Numbered from the stretch's first letter, positions 25,795 through 34,970 are shown. The stretch: DNA of 64,000 nt from Mycobacterium sp. PO1 (GCF_017312405.1 NZ_BLTG01000007.1:62001-126000); one strand, 5' to 3'. The notes: generated by a model from the letters alone, not told the origin. Numbers and translations: made by a program.

Positions 25795-26202
25795 TTACGC
25801 GGTCTTGGTGAGGAGGGGGAGGAGTTGGCGCCGGGCAACCATCACGTCGGCGAAGTGGTTGAGCGCCTCGGGGACCGATCCGGAGGTGGTGAACTCGACA
25901 TCGTGCTCACGTAGCACCTGCTCGACGGCGCGGCTGGCGACCAGTGACCACTCCAGGCCGGCGGCATCACACAGGTCGTCGATGCGGAACAGCAGTGAAA
26001 CCGCTTCCCGGGTAAAGGAAGTGACGCCGCTGAGATCGAGGATGAACGGCTTCTCGGGAATGATGAAGCGTTCGGTGTGGTCGCCGGCGCATTCGACGTT
26101 GGTGTCGCGCAACTGGCCGGTGATCGTCACGACGGTGGCCAATTGGCGGCAGTGCGCCCGGATGCCGGCGCCGTCGCAGTCGAACGTCGGATTGCCGTAC
26201 AT
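25795..26202 (-). CDS. STAS-domain protein (anti-sigma factor antagonist-like)
   Basis: 135 residues. The core pattern ATVVTITGQLRDTNVE, then FILDLSGVTSFTREAVSLLF with a Ser/Thr in the phosphorylation loop, fits a STAS domain. GLEWSLVASRAVEQVLREHD completes it. The family binds anti-sigma factors and is switched by serine phosphorylation. No anti-sigma factor is adjacent. A GAGGGAGG ribosome site stands five bases before ATG 26202. 160 bases separate it from the upstream polymerase-domain gene on the same strand, enough for its own promoter. The 136 bases downstream hold no gene that I see. Confidence 0.7.
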   Translation of the reverse strand: MYGNPTFDCDGAGIRAHCRQLATVVTITGQLRDTNVECAGDHTERFIIPEKPFILDLSGVTSFTREAVSLLFRIDDLCDAAGLEWSLVASRAVEQVLREHDVEFTTSGSVPEALNHFADVMVARRQLLPLLTKTA

Positions 26203-26363
26203 TGCAGCCTCCCTCGATCCCGTGCTTGCTCGGCCGCTGTCGGCCCTTACACCAATGAAAGGTAGCCAGGCAATCTAAGGCCGCTGGGTGTAATGACTAA
26301 AACATCGCTAAGAACTGGGATCAGGCCCGGTCAGCAAACTCGCCGGTAACTTGACGCCGACGC

Positions 26364-27611
26364 TCAGTCCCGCCGCTGCTGTTGGGCACCGGTGTAATTG
26401 GCCCACGGGTTGTAGTCGGCCAGCAGCGGCTCTTGCGCGGGGCGCGCGTCCTCGTCGACATGCTGAAGATTGATCCGGATGCGGTACCAGATCGAGCTCG
26501 GCCCCCGCATCCCGTCGACGAGAACGTCTGCGGGCTCGAGCTTTTCGGCCACCTGAGGATATTTGTCCTGCCACTGGTGCAGCGCGGCCATCGCCTCGTC
26601 CTTGGTCTTGGTCCGGGCGATCTCGATCAGCGGCATGCTGGAAACGCGGGAACCCTTGGCTCCCTCGGTGGAGCGGCGCGCCCCCTTGGGCGCCTTCTCC
26701 GCCGGACCCAGCCGCTCGGCGAGTTCGAGCAGCGAATCGAGAGATCCGGCCGTGTCCGCCATGCCCTCCCACGGGTCACCGAGTTCGGCGACGCGCTCCG
26801 GCACGGTGGAGACCGTGAACGTCTCGGGCCGGCAGTCGGCGACCTCGTCCCAGAACAGCGGTGTGGACACCCGCGCGTCCGGGGTCGCCCGCACCGAGTA
26901 GGCCGAGGCCACCGTGCGGTCCTTGGCGTTCTGGTTGAAGTCGACGAAGACGCCGTGCCGCTCTTCCTTCCACCAGCGCGCCGTCGCCGATTCGGGCGCG
27001 CGGCGCTCGACCTCGCGGGCGACCGCTTCGGCGGCGGTTCGAACGATCTTGAACGGCCACCGGGGCTGGATGGCGGCATAGATGTGGAAGCCGCGTGAGC
27101 CGGAGGTCTTGGGCCAGGCCACCAGGCCGTGATCTTCGAGCACGTCGCGTGCGACGAACGCGACGTCGAGGATCTGCCGCCAGCCGACCCCGGGCATCGG
27201 GTCCAGGTCGACGCGCAACTCGTCGGGGTGGTCGAGGTCGTCGGCCCGCACCGGGTGCGGGTTGAGGTCCACGCAGCCCAGGTTCACCGCCCAGATCAAC
27301 CCGGCGGCGTCGTGCAGCACCGCCTCCTTGGCCGACGTGCCCGACGCGTACTTGAGTTCGGCAACGGAGACGAAGTCGGGCCGGTTCGCCGGCGCGCGTT
27401 TCTGGAAGATGGCCTCCTGTCCGATGCCCTTGACGAATCGCTTGAGGATCATGGGTCGGTCCCGCACACCGCGCAGCGCCCCGTCGGCCACCGCCGCGTA
27501 GTACTGCATCAGGTCCAGCTTGGTCAGCCCGATCTCGTCGAAGACCACCTTGTCGGGGTGGGTGATGGGCACCTGCGCTCCACCGATCTCGAACGTCTCG
27601 CGAGCAGGCAT
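26364..27611 (-). CDS. LigD-type primase-polymerase domain protein (PolD-like)
   Basis: 415 residues. The LigD polymerase domain is evident: VPITHPDKVVFDEIGLTKLD, then the metal-binding D-x-D in DELRVDLDPMPG, WPKTSGSRGFHIYAAI and DFNQNAKDRTVASAYSVRA. The domain is a stand-alone archaeo-eukaryotic primase-type polymerase, used in mycobacteria for repair synthesis near NHEJ ends. I assign it to the Rv0269c group because it is divergent from fadD2, as I recall in M. tuberculosis. Start: ATG 27611; an upstream extension is not credible. 55 bases separate it from fadD2. Confidence 0.85.
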   Translation of the reverse strand: MPARETFEIGGAQVPITHPDKVVFDEIGLTKLDLMQYYAAVADGALRGVRDRPMILKRFVKGIGQEAIFQKRAPANRPDFVSVAELKYASGTSAKEAVLHDAAGLIWAVNLGCVDLNPHPVRADDLDHPDELRVDLDPMPGVGWRQILDVAFVARDVLEDHGLVAWPKTSGSRGFHIYAAIQPRWPFKIVRTAAEAVAREVERRAPESATARWWKEERHGVFVDFNQNAKDRTVASAYSVRATPDARVSTPLFWDEVADCRPETFTVSTVPERVAELGDPWEGMADTAGSLDSLLELAERLGPAEKAPKGARRSTEGAKGSRVSSMPLIEIARTKTKDEAMAALHQWQDKYPQVAEKLEPADVLVDGMRGPSSIWYRIRINLQHVDEDARPAQEPLLADYNPWANYTGAQQQRRD

Positions 27612-27666
27612 TCCTTCATCGTATGTTCCAGACCGCGGTGCGACCGTCGTCACATAGGGTGGGCGC

Positions 27667-29367
27667 ATGTCGAAGCTCAGCGATATCTCCGCGCAGGCCG
27701 CCGCCAAGGCCCAGCAAACGGTCGGCAAATACCTCGAGCGTGGTTCGGCCGAGTTGCACTACGCCCGCAAGATGTTCTCCGCCGGCGCGCTGAAACTGGA
27801 GCCCCCGCAAGACATCGCGGCCTTCGTCGCCGATATCCGCCGGTGGGGCGAGTTCGGGATGATCCCGGCCCTCAATGCACGACGGACACCCAACGCGGCC
27901 GCGGTGATCGACGACTTCGGTGAGATGACGTTCAAGGAACTCGACGACGCCGCCAACGCCGTGGCCAACGGCCTGCTCGCCAAGGGGATCAAGGGTGGTG
28001 ACGGCGTGGCGATCCTGGCCCGCAACCACCGGTGGTTCCTGGTGTCGGTGTACGGCGCCGCCAAGACCGGCGCCCGCATCATCCTGCTCAACAGCGAGTT
28101 CTCCGGCCCGCAGATCAAGGAGGTGTCCGAGCGCGAGGGCGGCAAACTCATCATCTATGACGACGAGTACACCAAGGCGGTGCAGGCCGCCGAGCCCGAA
28201 CTCGGCAAGCTGCGCGCGCTCGGCATCAACCCGGACAAGCCCGACGAACCGTCCGGTACCGACGAGACCCTCGAGGACCTGATCGCGCGCACCGGCAGTG
28301 CGCCGCCACCCAAGGCCTCCAAGCACTCGTCGATCATCATCTTGACCAGCGGCACGACCGGTACCCCCAAGGGCGCCAATCGCAGCGCGCCCCCGTCACT
28401 GGCGCCGATCGGCGGCGTGCTGTCGGCGGTGCCGTTCAAAGCCAACGAGGTGACCTCGCTGCCGGCGCCGATGTTCCACGCGCTGGGCTTCCTGCACGCC
28501 ACCATCGCGATGATGCTCGGGTCGACGCTGGTGCTGCGCCGGCGGTTCAAGCCGGCCACGGTGCTGGCCGACATCGAGAAGCACCGGGCCACCGCGATCG
28601 TGGTCGTGCCGGTGATGCTCTCGCGCATGCTCGACGAACTCGACAAGACCAGCCCCAAGCCCGACCTGTCGTCGCTGCGCATCGTGTTCGTCTCCGGATC
28701 GCAGCTCGGCGCCGAACTGGCCACCAGGGCGCTCAAGGAGCTGGGCCCGGTCGTCTACAACCTGTACGGCTCGACCGAAGTGGCGTACGCGACGATCGCA
28801 CGGCCACAGGATCTTTCGAAGAATCCCGCCACGGTCGGGCCCGTCGTCAAGGGGATGAAGGTCAAGATCCTCGACGACAACGGCAACGAGCTGCCGCAGG
28901 GTGAGGTGGGCCGGATCTTCGTCGGCAACTTCTTCCCGTTCCAGGGTTACACCGGTGGCGGCGGCAAGCAGATCATCGACGGCCTGCTGTCGTCCGGCGA
29001 TGTGGGCTACTTCGACGAGGACGGCTTGCTCTACGTCAGTGGCCGTGACGACGAGATGATCGTCTCCGGCGGCGAGAACGTGTTCCCCGCCGAGATCGAG
29101 GATCTGGTCAGCGGTCACCCCGAGGTCGTCGAGGCGACCGCACTCGGCGTCGAGGACAAGGAGTGGGGCCATCGGCTGCGCTGTTTCGTGGTGAAGGTGG
29201 AGGGCTCCTCGATCGACGAGGACACCATCAAGACCTACGTCCGGGAGAACCTGGCGCGCTACAAGGTCCCACGTGAAGTGGTCTTCATCGAGGAGTTGCC
29301 CCGTAATCCGACCGGCAAGATCCTCAAGCGCGAGCTGCGCGAGATGGACATCGAACAGCCCGAGTAG
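27667..29367 (+). CDS. fadD2: Long-chain fatty-acyl-CoA ligase FadD2
   Basis: 566 residues. ANL-family motifs are complete: IIILTSGTTGTPKGANRSAP (ATP P-loop), YNLYGSTEVAYATIA, SSGDVGYFDEDGLLYVSGRD and the catalytic-lysine end NPTGKILKRELREMD. It activates fatty acids as acyl-AMP, then as CoA thioesters, feeding the nearby FadE6. The gene sits between the polymerase-domain gene and FadE6 as in the Rv0269c-Rv0271c order. A perfect hairpin follows the stop. Confidence 0.9.
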   Translation: MSKLSDISAQAAAKAQQTVGKYLERGSAELHYARKMFSAGALKLEPPQDIAAFVADIRRWGEFGMIPALNARRTPNAAAVIDDFGEMTFKELDDAANAVANGLLAKGIKGGDGVAILARNHRWFLVSVYGAAKTGARIILLNSEFSGPQIKEVSEREGGKLIIYDDEYTKAVQAAEPELGKLRALGINPDKPDEPSGTDETLEDLIARTGSAPPPKASKHSSIIILTSGTTGTPKGANRSAPPSLAPIGGVLSAVPFKANEVTSLPAPMFHALGFLHATIAMMLGSTLVLRRRFKPATVLADIEKHRATAIVVVPVMLSRMLDELDKTSPKPDLSSLRIVFVSGSQLGAELATRALKELGPVVYNLYGSTEVAYATIARPQDLSKNPATVGPVVKGMKVKILDDNGNELPQGEVGRIFVGNFFPFQGYTGGGGKQIIDGLLSSGDVGYFDEDGLLYVSGRDDEMIVSGGENVFPAEIEDLVSGHPEVVEATALGVEDKEWGHRLRCFVVKVEGSSIDEDTIKTYVRENLARYKVPREVVFIEELPRNPTGKILKRELREMDIEQPE

Positions 29368-29386
29368 CCAGCGCCGTGCACCGCGA

Positions 29387-29414
29387 GCGGGGTGTCTGCA
29401 CCGAGACACCCCGC
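29387..29414 (+). terminator. Hairpin terminator after fadD2
   Basis: A perfect 11-bp stem (29387-29397 with 29404-29414; GCGGGGTGTCT and its complement) and a 6-base loop begin 20 bases after the fadD2 stop. No T-run follows, as is usual for mycobacterial terminators. The next gene converges from the other strand, so it may serve both. Confidence 0.6.
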
Positions 29415-29517
29415 GCGCGGGCCGACCACGCGCGCTCGCCTTCGGTGAGGGTGCGCTGCCGCACGTGACCCGCCGCGCGCGGGCGTGCAGCCACCGGCGC
29501 TCCTCGGAGAGGTGGTG

Positions 29518-29847
29518 TTACTTGACGGCGTCGGCCATCATCGCCGCCCCCGGGATGGCCAGCGAGATGAGCATCACCAGCATCAGAAACCACCCGGAGC
29601 CTTGCCAGGCGGCCCAACCACCCCCGGCCTTCCACACGCGGTAGGTCTGGATGAAAGCGCCCACACCCCCGACGAACAGGAACACCGGCACCAGCGAAGC
29701 GGCGTACACCGAGTCGCGGGCCCCGAACGCGTGGAAGGCGAGCGCCAACCCGGCCACCGCAATGACCACCAGCGTGTACAGAGCCGCCGGCCGGAAGGAC
29801 CCGGGCTTGTCCAAGCGCTTCTCAGCGAAGTCGCGGTCAGTACTCAT
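29518..29847 (-). CDS. Small three-segment membrane protein
   Basis: 109 residues. There are three hydrophobic segments: LYTLVVIAVAGLALAFHAFG, YAASLVPVFLFVGGVGAFIQ, and WFLMLVMLISLAIPGAAMMA. The N-terminus is charged and cytoplasmic. No motif is recognised. It is the only gene in the stretch between fadD2 and fadE6. Its promoter must lie in the 125-base region to its right, which also holds the hairpin repeats. Function unknown. Confidence 0.65.
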   Translation of the reverse strand: MSTDRDFAEKRLDKPGSFRPAALYTLVVIAVAGLALAFHAFGARDSVYAASLVPVFLFVGGVGAFIQTYRVWKAGGGWAAWQGSGWFLMLVMLISLAIPGAAMMADAVK

Positions 29848-29881
29848 ACCGCACGGATACCCCCGATCGGGAGCTCGAATC

Positions 29882-29963
29882 TGCGGTCAGATCGCGATTC
29901 TTCAGGAAACCACGATCTGACCGCACGCTCGGCGCCCGAGGGCCCGCAGGCTCGGCGCCCGAG
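29882..29963. repeat. REP-like hairpin plus duplicated short hairpin
   Basis: TGCGGTCAGATCG (29882-29894) and its exact complement (29913-29925) form a 13-bp stem with an 18-base loop. Next, GCTCGGCGCCCGAG occurs twice (29927-29940 and 29950-29963), each copy itself able to fold (CTCGG/CCGAG). The block lies between the membrane protein start and the fadE6 stop, so it may end fadE6 transcription. It resembles dispersed mycobacterial palindromes, which would need a genome search. Confidence 0.55.
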
Positions 29964-29972
29964 ACCCCCGCT

Positions 29973-32177
29973 CTAGGGATCGCGCGGCAGCCCGAGCAGG
30001 CGTTCGGCGATGATGTTGAGCTGCACCTCGGAGGTGCCGCCGTAGATCGTCGTCGCGCGACCCGCGAGCAGGTATTCGGCCCACTTGCCCGACGGCTGGC
30101 TCTGGTCACCCACGGCGGCATCGGTGCCGAACGACGACACGCCGAACTCGGCGTAGCCCTGGCCGGTCTTCATCGACAACAGCTTGGAGATGGCGGCGGC
30201 GGGCATCGGGTCACCGCCGGCGAGCGTCAGCAGCGTCGAGCGCATGTTGAGCAGCTTGGCGGCGTGCCCCTCGGCGATCAGCCGGCCGGCCTCGTTCTGC
30301 TCGATCTGGTCGAAGTGGCCGTCGCGGACGAACTCGACGAACTGGTCGAGGCTGGCCAGGAACGGCGGCTCGCTGCTGCCGATCGACACGCGCTCGTTGG
30401 TCAGCGTGTTGCGGCTGACCTCCCACCCGCGGTCCACCTCGCCGAGCACCATGTCGTCGGGGACGAACACGTCGTCGATGAAGACGGTGTTGAACATCGC
30501 GTTGCCGGTGAGCTCCCGCAGCGGTTTGACCTCGACTCCCTCGGCCTTCATGTCGAGCAGGAAGTAGGTGATGCCCTGATGTTTGGGTGCGCTCGGGTCG
30601 GTGCGGGCCAGCAGCGCACCCCATTGCGAGAACTGCGCGCCGGTGGTCCAGATCTTCTGACCGGTGATGCGCCACCCGCCGTCGACCTTGGTGGCCTTGG
30701 TGGTCAGGCTGGCCAGGTCCGAGCCCGCGCCCGGCTCGGAAAACAGCTGACACCAGATCATCTCGCCACGGAACGTCGGCGGCAGGAACTGCTGCTGCTG
30801 AGCTTCGGTGCCGTAGGCGACGATCGACGGGATGATCCACGCCGCGATGCCCATCTGGGGTCGCTTGACCCGCCCGGTGGAGAACTCCTGGGCGATGATG
30901 ATCTGCTCGATCGGGGTGGCGGCCCGTCCCCACGGTGCGGGCAGGTGCGGTTGCACCCAGCCCCCCTCGGCGATGGCAGCGTTGCGTTCTTCTCTCGGAA
31001 TCTCTTTCAGTGCCGCCACCTCGGCGCGGATCTCCTCGCGCAGCTTGAGCGTGTCGGGGTCCAGGTCGATGTCGATGGAGCGCATGCCGGTCGCCGTGGC
31101 GGTGTCGACCACCTGCTGGGGGTAGTCGGCGGCGCGGCCGAACGCCGCCGCCAGCACGATGGCGCGCCGGTAGTACACGTTGGTGTCGTGCTCCCAGGTG
31201 AAACCGATGCCGCCGTGGACCTGGATGCAGTCCTGGGCGCAGTGCTGGGCGGCGACGGGGGCGAGGGTCGCGGCGACGGCGGCGGCGAACTCGAAGGCGC
31301 TGGCCTTCGCATCGTCGTCCTGACTGCCCGCGCGTTCCTCGTCGATGGCGCGGGCGGCGTCCCACACCGCGGCGGTGGCGCGCTCGGTTTCGGCGATCAT
31401 GTTGGCGCACTTGTGCTTGATGGCCTGGAACTGGCCGATCGGGCGACCGAATTGTTCCCGGATCTTGGCGTAGGCCGCGGCGGTGTCGGTGGCCCACCGC
31501 GCGACGCCGATGCACTCGGCCGACAGCAACGTCGTGATCAGGGCCCGGGCCAGCGTCTGCGGCAGGTTGGCCAGCACGCGGTCGTCGGTGACTTCGACGC
31601 CGTTGGCGCGCACGTGCGCGACGGGGCGCAGCGGGTCGACGGAGGCGACCGGCTCGATCTCGAGCTGGTCGGCGTCGAGGACCACCCACTCCTCGCCCGA
31701 TTCGATCGCGACCGGCAGAACCAGCACCGAGGCCTGCGCGGCGGCGGGCACCGAGCGGGCTTCGCCGCGGATCACCAGGCCTTCTCCGTGCCGCGTCGCG
31801 GTCAGCGCCGAGCTGATCGCGTAGGTGGCGATCGTCTCGCCGGAGGCCAGGCCGTTGAGTACGGCGGCGTCGGGATCGTCGGCTGCGATCAGTGCGCTGG
31901 CGATGGCCGACGGCACGAACGGACCGGGCACGGCGCCGTAGCCGAACTCGGCGGCGACGATGGCCAGTTCCAGGATGCCGAAGCCCTGCCCGCCGACCGA
32001 TTCGGCGAGATGGACGCCCTGCAGGCCTTGTTCGGCCGCCGACTTCCAGTAGGGCGGCGGGTTGGGGATCGGGCTCTCGAGGGCTTCGTGCAGAACCTCC
32101 GAGGGTGCGACGCGTGCGACGTACGAGCGCACGGAGTCGGCCAGGTCGTTGTGCTCTTCCAGGATGGCGATGGGCAT
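29973..32177 (-). CDS. fadE6: Double-domain acyl-CoA dehydrogenase FadE6
   Basis: 734 residues, twice the normal dehydrogenase length: two tandem acyl-CoA dehydrogenase modules. The N-terminal module (about 1-365) ends with REQFGRPIGQFQAIKHKCAN and IQVHGGIGFTWEHDTNVYY. The C-terminal module (about 375-734) has MIWCQLFSEPGAGSDLASLT, GGWRITGQKIWTTGAQFSQW and TIYGGTSEVQLNIIAERLLG. Such FadE6-type fusions carry both partner subunits in one chain. Gene order next to fadD2 supports orthology with Rv0271c (731 residues, from memory). The start ATG is at 32177. Confidence 0.9.
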   Translation of the reverse strand: MPIAILEEHNDLADSVRSYVARVAPSEVLHEALESPIPNPPPYWKSAAEQGLQGVHLAESVGGQGFGILELAIVAAEFGYGAVPGPFVPSAIASALIAADDPDAAVLNGLASGETIATYAISSALTATRHGEGLVIRGEARSVPAAAQASVLVLPVAIESGEEWVVLDADQLEIEPVASVDPLRPVAHVRANGVEVTDDRVLANLPQTLARALITTLLSAECIGVARWATDTAAAYAKIREQFGRPIGQFQAIKHKCANMIAETERATAAVWDAARAIDEERAGSQDDDAKASAFEFAAAVAATLAPVAAQHCAQDCIQVHGGIGFTWEHDTNVYYRRAIVLAAAFGRAADYPQQVVDTATATGMRSIDIDLDPDTLKLREEIRAEVAALKEIPREERNAAIAEGGWVQPHLPAPWGRAATPIEQIIIAQEFSTGRVKRPQMGIAAWIIPSIVAYGTEAQQQQFLPPTFRGEMIWCQLFSEPGAGSDLASLTTKATKVDGGWRITGQKIWTTGAQFSQWGALLARTDPSAPKHQGITYFLLDMKAEGVEVKPLRELTGNAMFNTVFIDDVFVPDDMVLGEVDRGWEVSRNTLTNERVSIGSSEPPFLASLDQFVEFVRDGHFDQIEQNEAGRLIAEGHAAKLLNMRSTLLTLAGGDPMPAAAISKLLSMKTGQGYAEFGVSSFGTDAAVGDQSQPSGKWAEYLLAGRATTIYGGTSEVQLNIIAERLLGLPRDP

Positions 32178-32201
32178 GCGTAACCCTCCGTTGGGCTGAC
32201 T

Positions 32202-32213
32202 AACCGGTCGGTT
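32202..32213. promoter_or_regulatory. TetR-type operator-like near-palindrome upstream of fadE6
   Basis: AACCGGTCGGTT, embedded in CTAACCGGTCGGTTGG, lies 25 bases before the fadE6 start, in the only gap between it and the upstream dehydrogenase gene. One base off-centre prevents perfect symmetry. The form resembles sites I recall for mycobacterial TetR repressors of fatty-acid genes. Only the sequence pattern supports it. Confidence 0.35.
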
Positions 32214-32223
32214 GGGGCCGAGA

Positions 32224-33174
32224 CTACCCCGCCACCTGGTTCACCACGTTGGCGAGGTCGCGACCGTCACGAAGCCGCACGCAGTTGTCGACGGCCAGCT
32301 CCAGGTAGCGGCGCATCGTGTCGGCGGTGTACCAGGTGACGTGCGGGGTGAGCACGACGTTGGGCAGGTTCAGCAGCGGATTGTTCTCGGGCACCGGTTC
32401 CACGGCGAACACGTCCAGGCCGGCGGCCGCCAACCGGCCCGACCGCAGGGCGTCGGTCAGGGCTTCCTCGTCGACGATCGGTCCGCGCGCGGTGTTCACC
32501 AGCACCGCGCCCGGCTTGAGCCGGCGCAACGCCTCACGTCCGAGCAACCCGGTGGTGGCCTCGGTCAGTGGCAGATGCAGCGACACGATGTCGCTCTCGG
32601 CGAGCAGGTCGGGCAGGCTGCGCCACCCCGGCGTGCCGTCGTCTCTGGTGCTGGTGTGCAGCACCCGGGCGCCCATGGCGACGACGATCCGCTCGACCCG
32701 TCGGGCGATGTTGCCGTAGCCGATCAGTCCGACGGTGCAGGAGCCGATGTCGCGGACGGTCTCACCGAGGGTGGGGTCCGACGGCCAGCCCGACCCGGTG
32801 CGGGTGGCGTGATCGAGGGCGGGCAGGCGGCGCAGTGCGGCGAGCATCAGCAACACCGTTCCCTCGGCGACCGACGGCGCGTTCGCGCCGGGCATGTTGG
32901 CCACCGCGATTCCGCGGGCGGAGGCGGCCGCGACGTCGATGGTGTTCACGCCCGCGCCGAGTTTGTGCACCAGCCGCAGGTGTGGCGCCCGGGCCAGGTC
33001 CGCACCCGACACCGGCCGCAGCACGTGCCACAGCACCTCGGCGTCGGACAGCTCGCGGTAGAACGTGTCGTCGTCGTCTTCGGCGCAGAAGCGCACGTCG
33101 AGCCAATCACGCTGGGCGGACAGGAAATCGGTGACCTTCTCGCCGGCCACGAAGTGGGCGAGCACCCTCACCAT
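32224..33174 (-). CDS. D-isomer-specific 2-hydroxyacid dehydrogenase
   Basis: 316 residues. The NAD-binding domain shows CTVGLIGYGNIARRVERIVV, and the active-site stretches VLVNTARGPIVDEEALTDAL and PNVVLTPHVTWYT (His) are present. The VHKLGAGVNTIDVAAA stretch is typical of the catalytic domain. It should reduce or oxidise a 2-keto/2-hydroxy acid; the substrate is open. Start: ATG 33174, seven bases inside the preceding hydrolase gene's end (a GTG one codon later also fits). It is transcribed with the hydrolase and TetR. Confidence 0.85.
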   Translation of the reverse strand: MVRVLAHFVAGEKVTDFLSAQRDWLDVRFCAEDDDDTFYRELSDAEVLWHVLRPVSGADLARAPHLRLVHKLGAGVNTIDVAAASARGIAVANMPGANAPSVAEGTVLLMLAALRRLPALDHATRTGSGWPSDPTLGETVRDIGSCTVGLIGYGNIARRVERIVVAMGARVLHTSTRDDGTPGWRSLPDLLAESDIVSLHLPLTEATTGLLGREALRRLKPGAVLVNTARGPIVDEEALTDALRSGRLAAAGLDVFAVEPVPENNPLLNLPNVVLTPHVTWYTADTMRRYLELAVDNCVRLRDGRDLANVVNQVAG

Positions 33175-34289
33175 CGCGCGGTGATCCACTCGGCGATGGT
33201 GTCGGCCTGCTGGGTACGGGCGCCAGGTGTCGTGAAGTAGTGGTCGGTGTCGATGCTGCAGGCGGTCTTGTCGGTGCTGGCGAGCGCATCGTGGATGCGC
33301 TCGGCGTCGGAGGGGAACACGCCGGTGTCCTGCTCGGCGTTGATCACCAGTGCCGGGCAGGCGATGCGGCTGAGGTGGGGTTCGGCCCGGGTCTGAGCAT
33401 GGCGCAGGCTCCACATGCCCAGCCAGTTACGCAACGTGCATGCCGATGCGATGCCGTAGGTGGACCGGTTCGCCCGTGCCGGGACCCCGGCGTAACACAT
33501 GTTGGGTTGCCGGTTGGTCGGCTCCAGCGTGGCATCGACCATCCGCGGGTCGGCCCAGGTGCGCATCACCGTGAAGGGCCGGTCGGAGAAGCCGGCGGCG
33601 CGGATCCGGGCGAGCTCGGCCAGCGCCCAGTCGGTGATGGCTTCGTTGCGCGCGACCTGAGCGGCACGGTAGCGGGCGACGAAGTCGGCCGAGTACGGCG
33701 GTGCGTTGCGTTCGTCGAACAGATCCAGGTCGGGATCTGTTGCAACCGCGTCGTTCTCGTCGGTGACCGAGGCGTCCATCCACGCCGTGAGCACGTCGGG
33801 CCTGCCGGGATGCGCGGCCGTGGCGACATAGCCGTCCGCTGGCGGCAGGTCGTCGAGCCCGGCCGCGGGGCGCATACCTTCCAGCGGGGTGACGTGGTGT
33901 GCGACAGCGTGCGCCTGATAGGCGGCCATCAGCGATCCGCCGCCCGAATTGCCCAGCAGGACAATGGTGTCGACGCCCTGCTCTTCACGCAGCCAGCGCA
34001 CCCCGACACCGATGTCGACCAGCGCGTGATCGAGCAGGAAGCTGCTTTCGAATCCGCGGAAACGGGTGTTCCACCCGAGGAAGCCGAACCCGCGGTCGGC
34101 CAGGTACTCGGCGAGATAGTGCTCGGAGAAGTCGATCTGGTAATGCGTCGCGATCATCGCCACGGTGGGACGGTGTCCCTCGGGGCGGTAGTAGAGCCCC
34201 TGGCAGGGATGTCCACCCGACCCGGCTCGGTGCGCCGTCGTCGAGTCCAGCCCGACGAATTCGCGGGTGACAGCCGTGGATGTGGTCAT
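33168..34289 (-). CDS. Alpha/beta hydrolase (Rv0272c-like)
   Basis: 373 residues. The nucleophile elbow is GNSGGGS, followed by a lid region; the catalytic Asp is probably in INAEQDTGVFPSDAERI, and the His in IDTDHYFTTPG. The N-terminus has TVAMIATHYQIDFSEHYLAE, giving the oxyanion strand. The gene overlaps both neighbours by about 4 bases (TetR upstream, hydroxyacid dehydrogenase downstream), so the three form an operon. Order and length fit Rv0272c from memory. The substrate is unknown, perhaps an ester or thioester from lipid metabolism. Confidence 0.8.
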   Translation of the reverse strand: MTTSTAVTREFVGLDSTTAHRAGSGGHPCQGLYYRPEGHRPTVAMIATHYQIDFSEHYLAEYLADRGFGFLGWNTRFRGFESSFLLDHALVDIGVGVRWLREEQGVDTIVLLGNSGGGSLMAAYQAHAVAHHVTPLEGMRPAAGLDDLPPADGYVATAAHPGRPDVLTAWMDASVTDENDAVATDPDLDLFDERNAPPYSADFVARYRAAQVARNEAITDWALAELARIRAAGFSDRPFTVMRTWADPRMVDATLEPTNRQPNMCYAGVPARANRSTYGIASACTLRNWLGMWSLRHAQTRAEPHLSRIACPALVINAEQDTGVFPSDAERIHDALASTDKTACSIDTDHYFTTPGARTQQADTIAEWITARW

Positions 34290-34918
34290 GGTCCTCCCGA
34301 CTCCCGATGGTAGATCGTCCGGTAGAAGATTTCGGCGAGTGTCGTGATGCAGGCGTCGTCGTCGACGCTGGCCTCGTCACGGTTGCCGGACAGTTGGGAA
34401 TAACAGAACTGGTTGAACATCGACACCAGTGCCACGGCGATCAACTGGGGGTCACTGCCCGTGCAGTAGCCCTGTCCCTGAACCTGTTTGACCAGTGACG
34501 CGATCAATTCGGTGGGAAATGCGCAGATCTCGCTCCAGTACTCGGCGAAGTCGGGGCTGATCATCGCCATCTGGGACACGCTGATGATCTCTGCGAGCCG
34601 GTTGCGGTAGGTGTGCCAGTGCGCCGCCGCGGCCTGGCGGGAGCGTTCCCGGTTGCTCAGCCCGGGTGCCGCCGCGGCCCGCGCGCGTTCGCGGGCTTCG
34701 TCGCGAAAGCGCAGTGCCCACTCGCGGACCATCGCTTCCTTGGAGTCGTAGTAGTTGTAGAACGACGCCGTGGAGCGGCCGGCCTCGCCGGCGATGTCGG
34801 CGACCGTGGCCGCCAGGATGCCCTTGCGGGCGATGACCCTGCGCGCAGCGTCGTCGATCGCCGCCTGGGTCTGGCGGCCGCGCGCTGTCGGCAACGGAGA
34901 CCGCGCCACCGTGCCCAT
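34286..34918 (-). CDS. TetR family regulator (Rv0273c-like)
   Basis: 210 residues with an HTH at about 25-65 (ARRVIARKGILAATVADIAG, RSTASFYNYYDSKEAMVREW). It is the first gene of the operon TetR-hydrolase-hydroxyacid dehydrogenase and lies divergent from the VOC-domain gene. The 99 bases between them hold a perfect 26-bp palindrome, the obvious candidate operator. Inference: it represses its own operon and the VOC gene. Confidence 0.85.
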   Translation of the reverse strand: MGTVARSPLPTARGRQTQAAIDDAARRVIARKGILAATVADIAGEAGRSTASFYNYYDSKEAMVREWALRFRDEARERARAAAAPGLSNRERSRQAAAAHWHTYRNRLAEIISVSQMAMISPDFAEYWSEICAFPTELIASLVKQVQGQGYCTGSDPQLIAVALVSMFNQFCYSQLSGNRDEASVDDDACITTLAEIFYRTIYHRESGGP

Positions 34919-34944
34919 GTATCTAGCGCTCCTCGTTGATCGGC

Positions 34945-34970
34945 AACTGAATCTGATGTTAGATTCAGTT
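34945..34970. promoter_or_regulatory. 26-bp operator palindrome between TetR and VOC gene
   Basis: AACTGAATCT (34945-34954) and AGATTCAGTT (34961-34970) are perfect inverted repeats with a 6-base spacer. It is AT-rich in a GC-rich region and lies midway between two divergent genes, one of which is a TetR regulator. This is the form and place of a classic TetR operator covering both promoters. Confidence 0.75.
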
